In this document: positions 58,384-64,000 of the stretch, piece by piece | How the letters are laid out: the number at the start of each line of letters is the position of its first letter | Position numbering within the stretch: position 1 is the first letter of the stretch | Source of the DNA: Candidatus Binatia bacterium | GTDB taxonomy: Bacteria; Desulfobacterota; Binatia; Bin18 | Length of the DNA stretch: 64,000 nt | NCBI GenBank assembly: GCA_951812575.1 | Contig: OX638322.1 | Span: 5,026,501 to 5,090,500, forward strand | Direction: 5' to 3' | Program-made: the position numbers and the translations under genes | The notes under the pieces: generated by a model | What the model was told of the DNA's origin: nothing | Database searches by the model: none | What the model saw: the letters and a program-made list of their open reading frames with translations, nothing else

Positions 58384-59637
58384 TTACGGCTGCCTCGGAT
58401 ATCGGTTGATGACCGCTCGGACGGCATCCCATCCACTCCGCTGATGCCAACCATCCACCCCATTATACCATTTCAAGCCAATAGATTGGAGACGCGTATT
58501 CCGAGCCGCAAGCGTGAACCACAAACGTGCGGTCCGACCATAGAACAGCTTGGTGGCAAAAGACAGTCGCGCCAGTTTCTTCCCGAGCCACGACTGAGTG
58601 ATCGTCCTGGTATAGGCATCAAACGAGAAGTCTTTGGTCTGCAGCGCCTCGCAAATGGCCTGAGCGGCAAAGGCTCCATATTCAAACGCAAAGGAAATGC
58701 CTTCCCCCATAAGCGGTTCGGCTCCTGCCGCATCGCCGACGAGCACCACATGCGGAGCGGCAAGCGGCCGTTCGGGAGCATAGCCATGAATGGGAAAAGC
58801 CCGCAGCCGTCGGGTTTGCCCGAAGGAGTAAACGTGTCCTCCACTAACCATACGATGCTGGACACGTTCACTCTTTGATGCCGTCGCTGTACTAAACGCG
58901 TTAATTTCCGCACTAAGACAATCCTGGAGGGCTGCGTTTGAGAAAGAATTGACGCCCAATGAATAAATACCGAGATTCACATGGGCAACCTGATCAATCA
59001 GACACGGGAAGGCCCACAGATAGCCACGCAACCCGTCCTGGACGGGTAGAAAATTAAAGTCGTAACGCTGTTGGACGAAGCCGTCCCAGTCTGTTTCTGA
59101 GATCGGAACGTCGGACATTATGGCCTTGCCGACTGGCTGGCGGGTCTGTCCGATCAATTGTCGTCGCACCCGGCTCCCGGACCCGTCAGCCCCGACCGCA
59201 ATCCGAGTGCGATACGTCGTCTTTTCGGTCACCACCCGAATGCCGTCCGGCTCTCGAACCAGCCGGATGACCTTTTCCCCCTGCCGGATTTCCGCTCCGC
59301 GCTCCGTAGCGGTGCGCACGAGTAAAAAATCAAACTCGTTTCGGCGAATAATGGAACACATCCCCCCTTCCTCACACACGACCTCGTGTCCGGGCAAGGC
59401 CTGGACACGAGCCCGGTTGACCTGGACGTGAGGAACGGTCAACGGAATCTCCAGGGCGTTGAGACAATCGAGGGTATGGGGAATGAGTCCGCCGGCACAG
59501 ATCTTCTCCCGGGGATGAACGGCTTTGTCGAGCAAGAGGATATTGCCAGCGAGCGCGGGGTCGGCCCGCAACAGATTGAGAGCAGTAGCGGTCCCGGCCG
59601 GACCGGAGCCGATAATAATAACGTCAAAGCACTCCAC
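58384..59637 (-). CDS. FAD-dependent geranylgeranyl-reductase-like oxidoreductase
   Basis: 417 residues. FAD-binding motif VIIIGSGPAGTATALNLL, then the family signature VHPREKICAGGLIPHTLDCL, IRRNEFDFLLVRTATERGAE, AVGADGSGSRVRRQL and VVLVGDAAGAEPLMGEGISFAFEYG. These are the motifs of geranylgeranyl reductases, which saturate isoprenoid chains of lipids, quinones or chlorophyll. No pigment genes are present, so a quinone or membrane lipid substrate is more likely. The start is a GTG with no clear ribosome site. It lies 29 bp after the EthD gene. Confidence 0.85.
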   Translation of the reverse strand: MECFDVIIIGSGPAGTATALNLLRADPALAGNILLLDKAVHPREKICAGGLIPHTLDCLNALEIPLTVPHVQVNRARVQALPGHEVVCEEGGMCSIIRRNEFDFLLVRTATERGAEIRQGEKVIRLVREPDGIRVVTEKTTYRTRIAVGADGSGSRVRRQLIGQTRQPVGKAIMSDVPISETDWDGFVQQRYDFNFLPVQDGLRGYLWAFPCLIDQVAHVNLGIYSLGVNSFSNAALQDCLSAEINAFSTATASKSERVQHRMVSGGHVYSFGQTRRLRAFPIHGYAPERPLAAPHVVLVGDAAGAEPLMGEGISFAFEYGAFAAQAICEALQTKDFSFDAYTRTITQSWLGKKLARLSFATKLFYGRTARLWFTLAARNTRLQSIGLKWYNGVDGWHQRSGWDAVRAVINRYPRQP

Positions 59638-59666
59638 AGCAGTGGGAGCCGTCTGAAAGCAGATGA

Positions 59667-60011
59667 TTAGTCGTCAATCATGGGAACTTCTTCGGTCACG
59701 AACCAGACAAGGTTGGGGTGGTCTGAGAATTTCAGTTCGTCCGGTCGCACTTGGGCCAGGTAGTCCGGGTCCGCTAAAAAAGCCTCCACCGCAGCGTGGT
59801 TGTCAAACCACAGTTCCGCAATACCGTCGAAGGGCGCGGCATCGTTCTCGTACGCCTGCGGGATCGTATGACTCTGGACGTATTTCCGAATATACTGCCG
59901 TAGGCCTGGGACGCTCTTCACCAGACTCCCATGATGCGTCCGCCAGTAGTCGTGAAACTCTTCGACGCCCATGCCGGGCTTGCGTTTTACACAGACGACA
60001 AGTTTGACCAT
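59667..60011 (-). CDS. EthD domain protein
   Basis: 114 residues with a ferredoxin-like EthD fold: MVKLVVCVKRKPGMGVEEFHDYWRTHHGSLV, then VPGLRQYIRKYVQS and a DGIAELWFDN strand. EthD proteins accompany degradation pathways and may bind or process small ligands; no mechanism is fixed. AAGGGG lies before the ATG at 60011, and longer in-frame starts overlap the mutase gene. It lies 32 bp after the B12-binding subunit gene. Confidence 0.85.
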   Translation of the reverse strand: MVKLVVCVKRKPGMGVEEFHDYWRTHHGSLVKSVPGLRQYIRKYVQSHTIPQAYENDAAPFDGIAELWFDNHAAVEAFLADPDYLAQVRPDELKFSDHPNLVWFVTEEVPMIDD

Positions 60012-60043
60012 ACTCCCCTTACCAGCGAGGCTCGTTCCCCCGC

Positions 60044-60457
60044 TTAGAGACCAGACCGCGGTTCGACATTGGCCCAAATCCAGTCCACAATTTCTTGGGT
60101 GCTGGCTCCGGGAGTAAATACCTTTTTTACGCCGACCTGCGTCAGTCCGGGCATATCATCTTCCGGGACGATGCCCCCCCCAAAAACAGCTACATCATCG
60201 GCGCCACGTTCTTTGAGTGCGCCCATAATAGCCGGGAATAGGGTCATATGCGCGCCGGACAGAATGCTTAAACCAACGGCGTCCACGTCTTCCTGCACGG
60301 CGGCCTCGGCGATCATTTCGGGCGTCTGATGTAAGCCGGTATAGATCACCTCAAAGCCGGCGTCCCTGAGCGCGCGGGCGATAATCTTTGCGCCGCGGTC
60401 ATGACCATCGAGGCCGGCTTTCGCCACCAGGATGCGGAGTATTTTTTCTTCGGACAC
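60044..60457 (-). CDS. mcmB: Methylmalonyl-CoA mutase, B12-binding small subunit
   Basis: 137 residues of the cobalamin-binding Rossmann domain. The base-off ligand motif is GLDGHDRGAKI (DxHxxG), followed by GLSILSGAH (SxL) and FGGGIVP. The protein starts at a GTG (60457) with GGAGG directly before it; an ATG four codons earlier is an alternative but lacks a site. It assembles with the catalytic subunit encoded 70 bp upstream to convert methylmalonyl-CoA and succinyl-CoA, or a related acyl-CoA pair such as isobutyryl/butyryl. Confidence 0.9.
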   Translation of the reverse strand: MSEEKILRILVAKAGLDGHDRGAKIIARALRDAGFEVIYTGLHQTPEMIAEAAVQEDVDAVGLSILSGAHMTLFPAIMGALKERGADDVAVFGGGIVPEDDMPGLTQVGVKKVFTPGASTQEIVDWIWANVEPRSGL

Positions 60458-60527
60458 ACCAACCTCCATGGAGACAGGGATTAGAGGTTGTCTTTCCCTC
60501 AGCCCCCAGTTCCCAACTCCTTTTTCT

Positions 60528-62159
60528 TTACAGCCAGGCAGGGTCTTGATAGACGCCAAACACCTCACGATAGACATCAGAGATTTCGCCCACCGTACAG
60601 TGAGCCTTAACGGCATCAATCAGGACCGGCATCAGGTTCTGTCCATTTCGCGCCGCGGCATGGACCCGGCCAAGCTGTTCTTCGGCCGCGGCCCGGTCAC
60701 GCTCCTGTTTGACCTGTTTGACCAGGGCAATCTGGCTGCGCTCCACTTCCGGATCAATCTTGAGGATTTCCAGCGGTCGTTCTTCCTCGACCACGTGCGA
60801 ATTTACCCCAACGATCTCCTTTTCTTTGGCATCCAACTGTTGCTGATAGCGATAGGCTGCATCGGCTATTTCCTTTTGCGGAAAGCCGATATTGATCGCC
60901 CGGATAATACCGCCGAGTTCGTCAATCCGGTCGATATAGGCGAACGCGTCTTTTTCCATACGGTCCGTCAGGGCTTCGATAGCCCAACTGCCGCCCAGGG
61001 GATCAACGAAGTTTGTCACGCCACTCTCTTCCGCAATGATTTGCTGGGTCCGCAGCGCGACCGTGACCGACTCTTCAGTCGGGAGGGCCAGGGTCTCATC
61101 CATGGAGTTGGTATGCAGCGACTGGGTGCCACCCAGGACACCGGCCAGGGCCTGAATTGCCACCCGCACGACGTTGTTGACCGGTTGCTGAGCAGTCAGG
61201 CTGACACCGGCCGTCTGACAATGCGTCCGCAGCAGCAGAGAACGGGGATTCTTTGCGCCAAAGCGCTCCTTCATGATCTTGGCCCACATCCGGCGGGCCG
61301 CCCGCAGTTTGGCAATTTCTTCAAAAAAGTCATTATGGATATCAAAGAAAAAAGACAGCCGCGGGGCAAACTCGTCAACGTCGAGCCCGCGTTCCACCCC
61401 AGCTTGGACATAGCCAATGCCATCAGCCAAGGTAAAGGCCAATTCCTGGACCGCAGTCGAGCCGGCTTCGCGGATGTGATAGCCCGAAATCGAGACGGCG
61501 TGCCAACGCGGTACCTCCTTGGCACAAAATTCAATCATGTCGGTGACAATACGGACGGCTGGTTCGGGCGGACAAATCCACTCTTTCTGGGCGATATACT
61601 CCTTAAGCATATCGTTCTGGATCGTCCCGCTGATCTGACTGCGGGGGATGCCCTGTTTATCGGCAACCGCAATATACATGGCGAGCAAAACACTGGCCGT
61701 GCAGTTCACCGTCATCGAGGTGGAGACTTTATCGAGTGGAATGTCCTGGAACAGGCGCTCCATGTCTTTTATGGTCGAGACCGACACGCCTTCACGGCCA
61801 ACCTCGCCCAGCGAGCGCGCATGGTCCGCGTCATAGCCCATCAGCACCGGCATATCAAAGGCGGTTGACAGACCGGTTTGGCCCTCGGACAGCAGCAGCT
61901 TAAAGCGTTTATTCGTATCCTCGGGCGTCCCAAACCCGGCGAATTGCCGCATGGTCCAGTAACGGCCTCGATACATACTCGGGTAGACCCCACGGGTGTA
62001 GGGATATTCCCCCGGATAACCGATCCCTTCGAGGTTGGAGCCGTTGAGATCGTCCGGCGTATAGACGGGCTCAATCTCCATATCGGATATGGTCGAGAAC
62101 CGCTGCGAACGTTCCTCCTGCTGAGGATATTTCTCATTCAACCACTCTTGCTTATTCAT
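60528..62159 (-). CDS. mcmA: Methylmalonyl-CoA mutase, catalytic (large) subunit
   Basis: 543 residues. Catalytic TIM barrel of acyl-CoA mutases: TRGVYPSMYRGRYWTMRQFAGFGTPEDTNKRFKLLL (acyl-CoA site with its Tyr and Arg), GLSTAFDMPVLMGYDAD, WHAVSISGYHIREAGSTAVQELAF, and NVVRVAIQALAGVLGGTQSLHTNSMDE. The C-terminus lacks the B12 domain, which is encoded separately downstream. GGAGG precedes the ATG at 62159. The enzyme feeds propionate or branched-chain carbon into the citric acid cycle. Confidence 0.93.
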   Translation of the reverse strand: MNKQEWLNEKYPQQEERSQRFSTISDMEIEPVYTPDDLNGSNLEGIGYPGEYPYTRGVYPSMYRGRYWTMRQFAGFGTPEDTNKRFKLLLSEGQTGLSTAFDMPVLMGYDADHARSLGEVGREGVSVSTIKDMERLFQDIPLDKVSTSMTVNCTASVLLAMYIAVADKQGIPRSQISGTIQNDMLKEYIAQKEWICPPEPAVRIVTDMIEFCAKEVPRWHAVSISGYHIREAGSTAVQELAFTLADGIGYVQAGVERGLDVDEFAPRLSFFFDIHNDFFEEIAKLRAARRMWAKIMKERFGAKNPRSLLLRTHCQTAGVSLTAQQPVNNVVRVAIQALAGVLGGTQSLHTNSMDETLALPTEESVTVALRTQQIIAEESGVTNFVDPLGGSWAIEALTDRMEKDAFAYIDRIDELGGIIRAINIGFPQKEIADAAYRYQQQLDAKEKEIVGVNSHVVEEERPLEILKIDPEVERSQIALVKQVKQERDRAAAEEQLGRVHAAARNGQNLMPVLIDAVKAHCTVGEISDVYREVFGVYQDPAWL

Positions 62160-62337
62160 GCTTCCTCCGAAAGAACCAACTGTCTCTCCAGCGTATTCGC
62201 TCTGAAGAGTGGACGTGTCCAGCATTTCATATCTAATGGGAGGACACGTTTACTCTTTACATCCCAAGTCCTTTTAGGATCAAAAAATTTTACGCTACAT
62301 AGCACGACGGGCCCACCCGTAATAGGGCACGCTCGTC

Positions 62338-63120
62338 TTATTTTCCAGCAAACTTCGCCGCCCGTTTTTCAAGAAACGCGGCCATCCCTTCGGCCTTGTC
62401 CTGCGTCGCAAACGTCAACCCGAAAGCCTCGGTTTCAAAACGGCAGCCATTGACAATATCCATATCAATACCGGCATTAATGGCCGCCTTTGCCTGCTGA
62501 ATGGCAACAGGCGGTTTTGTTGCCAGCTTATGGGCGAGGGCTTTTGCCTCATTTACACACTCGGCTACAGGTACAACGCGATTGGCCAGGCCGTAACGAA
62601 CCGCAGCCTCAGCATCAATCATGTCACCAGAGTAGATCAGTTCTCGGGCCAACGGCAGCCCGATACGGCGCGCCAAGCGCTGGGTGCCGCCAAAGCCGGG
62701 AATGACCCCGAGATTGATCTCAGGCTGGCCGAACTTGGCCGTATCCGCGGCAATAATCATATCACAGGCCAGGGCGAGTTCTATGCCGCCCCCCAGGGCA
62801 AAGCCGTTGACCGCGGCAATCACGGGAATGGGCATCTCCTCAAGCGTCCGCGCCACACGAAGTCCCGAGGCCGCAAAGGCTTTTCCCTCCAAGGGAGACA
62901 TCGACACCATCGCCGATATATCCGCCCCGGCAACAAAAGCCCGGTCGCCCGCGCCGGTCATCACAAGACAGCGCAGCCCGGTATCGCGCTGCACCGCGTC
63001 CAGGCAGTCAGCAATCTCGTTCAGGGTAACGGGATTCAGGGCATTCAGGCTCTTGGGGCGATTGATCAGCAGAATGCCAATCGCCTCTTCTTTTTCAAAT
63101 ACGATATTTTCATACGTCAT
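62338..63120 (-). CDS. Enoyl-CoA hydratase/isomerase (crotonase) family
   Basis: 260 residues. Crotonase motifs: EAIGILLINRPKSLNALN, the oxyanion-hole ADRAFVAGADISAM, NGFALGGGIELALACDMIIAAD, and the two catalytic Glu in FGQPEINLGVIPGFGGTQRL. It hydrates trans-2-enoyl-CoAs. The C-terminus EGMAAFLEKRAAKFAGK is typical. GGAG lies 7 nt before the ATG. It begins 1 bp after the glpX stop and is followed by the mutase genes, so it is probably one operon for acyl-CoA breakdown. Confidence 0.92.
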   Translation of the reverse strand: MTYENIVFEKEEAIGILLINRPKSLNALNPVTLNEIADCLDAVQRDTGLRCLVMTGAGDRAFVAGADISAMVSMSPLEGKAFAASGLRVARTLEEMPIPVIAAVNGFALGGGIELALACDMIIAADTAKFGQPEINLGVIPGFGGTQRLARRIGLPLARELIYSGDMIDAEAAVRYGLANRVVPVAECVNEAKALAHKLATKPPVAIQQAKAAINAGIDMDIVNGCRFETEAFGLTFATQDKAEGMAAFLEKRAAKFAGK

Positions 63121-63121
63121 A

Positions 63122-64000
63122 TTAATACTCCGGCTGCTCCTCAAAGTAGTGAACCGTATTGAGAAAGCGGATGGTCCGGCTCTTTGAGCGCATTACCACG
63201 GAGTGCGACTCGCCCCCTCCGGGAAAAAACCGCACCCCGTGCAGATAGTTCCCGGTTGTCACTCCGGTCGCGGCAAAAACAACGCTACCTCGGGCGAGTT
63301 CTTCGGCTGTATACTTTTTCCGAATATCGTCCACTCCGCTTTCACGCAGTTGTTCAAATTCTGCCGCATTCCCCGGCTGGAAGCGCGCCTGAATCTCCCC
63401 GCCCAAACACCGCAGGGCCGCCGCCGCGAGAATGCCCTGGGCGGCGCGTCCCGTCCCAACCAGCAGGTCAATCCCAGACTCCTCCCGCGTGGTGGCCAAG
63501 GCCGCCGACAGGTCCCCGTCACTGATCAGGGTGACATGAACGTCGATATCACGCAGTTCGTGCAGCAACTTGGCATGACGTGGCCGGTCAAGCATAACCA
63601 CGCACAGGTTTTGCGGTTTGACCCCTTTCACTGCTGCGAGGGCGGCAAGATTGTCACCCATTGGCTTATCCAGATCAATCACCCCCCGGCCCCATGGCCC
63701 AACCGCAATCTTCTCCATATACACGTCGGCGGGGCAGCGCAGAAACCCACCTTCTTCGGCAACGGCAATAGCGACAATCGCATTTGGTGCACCGAGCGCG
63801 CAGGTGGTTGCCCCTTCAAGCGCATCGACAGCGACCTCAATGGCAGGGCCCGCCCCCGTCCCGAGCATTTCATCGACGTACAGCATGGGCACCGAGTCCT
63901 CATCTCCTTCGCCGAGGACGAGCTGGCCCCTGAACTCGATATCAGGGAACAGCCGATGCATGGCCTCCACAGCGGCAGCGTCGGCAACCGCTTCATCTCC
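63122..64000 (-). CDS. glpX: Class II fructose-1,6-bisphosphatase (5' end beyond window)
   Basis: 293 codons are visible, with the 5' end outside the window; the frame is open from 64000 (GDEAVADAAAVEAMHRLF). GlpX landmarks: GQLVLGEGDEDSVPMLYVDE (metal site), VDALEGATTCALGAPNAIVAIAV, MDKPMGDNL-like DLDKPMGDNLAAL, and RFFPGGGESHSVVMRSKSRTIRF near the end. It removes the 1-phosphate of fructose-1,6-bisphosphate in gluconeogenesis. About 30-40 N-terminal residues are missing by comparison with the usual length. Confidence 0.92.
   Translation of the reverse strand, partial: GDEAVADAAAVEAMHRLFPDIEFRGQLVLGEGDEDSVPMLYVDEMLGTGAGPAIEVAVDALEGATTCALGAPNAIVAIAVAEEGGFLRCPADVYMEKIAVGPWGRGVIDLDKPMGDNLAALAAVKGVKPQNLCVVMLDRPRHAKLLHELRDIDVHVTLISDGDLSAALATTREESGIDLLVGTGRAAQGILAAAALRCLGGEIQARFQPGNAAEFEQLRESGVDDIRKKYTAEELARGSVVFAATGVTTGNYLHGVRFFPGGGESHSVVMRSKSRTIRFLNTVHYFEEQPEY

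Noticed and set aside
60432..61868. 478-codon open frame on the plus strand
   Set aside because: Antisense to methylmalonyl-CoA mutase, whose motifs are unmistakable; a GC-skew shadow.

Overview
The window (about 58-60% GC by eye) is densely coded chromosomal DNA from an uncultured-type bacterium. The mix suggests a Tectomicrobia, Binatota or Desulfobacterota-like lineage: several luciferase-like flavin monooxygenases, metal-dependent amidohydrolases, DUF1329 proteins, an F420-NADP reductase, a B12 mutase pathway, tandem DUF507 proteins and a probable selenoprotein. That placement is inferred from gene content only; there is no rRNA here.

Layout. 1-4855 is a leftward catabolic cluster (NtaA/DszA-type monooxygenase running off the left edge, DszC-like acyl-CoA-dehydrogenase-fold enzyme, second monooxygenase, SnoaL-like protein, cupin). 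5043-7730 holds two rightward secreted DUF1329 proteins. 7893-18457 is housekeeping and catabolic: aldo/keto reductase, class III aminotransferase, phosphotransferase, histidine phosphatase, OsmC, VOC protein, CcdA-TlpA fusion, CocE-type hydrolase. 18482-26233 looks like an accessory island ending at tRNA-Ser(CGA): two STAND-type NTPases behind a repeat-rich operator, a PIN toxin with an unusual fused antitoxin, an HsdM relic, an alpha/beta hydrolase and a 5'-truncated gene. 26350-29201 has tadA, an MBL-fold protein and a glutathione S-transferase with an in-frame UGA. 29317-35441 is a sulfur locus (Rrf2 regulator, siroheme reductase, msrB, cysK) interleaved with hisC and another monooxygenase. 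35457-38833 includes an SDR and a scrambled region (AAA/DUF4143, DUF433, fragments of a DUF5615 toxin and an HTH antitoxin). 38991-44736 has two amidohydrolases, an MBL protein and an NDP-forming acyl-CoA synthetase. 44935-48338 is a rightward set: a catalytically dead HtrA-like protein, a ThDP decarboxylase and the F420-NADP reductase. 48423-54444 has groESL with a heat-shock-type promoter, tandem DUF507 genes, an NtrBC-type two-component pair and thiE. 54501-64000 is leftward: intein-bearing dnaB, a B12-type binding protein, a geranylgeranyl-reductase-like enzyme, EthD protein, both methylmalonyl-CoA mutase parts, enoyl-CoA hydratase and glpX (running off the right edge).

Most notable. (1) The glutathione S-transferase has UGA exactly where the catalytic Cys of a C-P-F-A-x-R-T-R motif belongs, a good ribosome site before the upstream ATG, and a perfect 8-bp hairpin with loop AGGAU 18 nt after the UGA: a strong selenocysteine candidate. 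(2) A PIN toxin is overlapped by a 302-residue protein whose last 40 residues resemble a Phd-type antitoxin tail. (3) A two-gene STAND NTPase cassette sits behind an 18-bp inverted repeat and 22-bp direct repeats. (4) An HtrA-PDZ protein has lost all three catalytic residues. No CRISPR array, rRNA or transposase gene was recognised.
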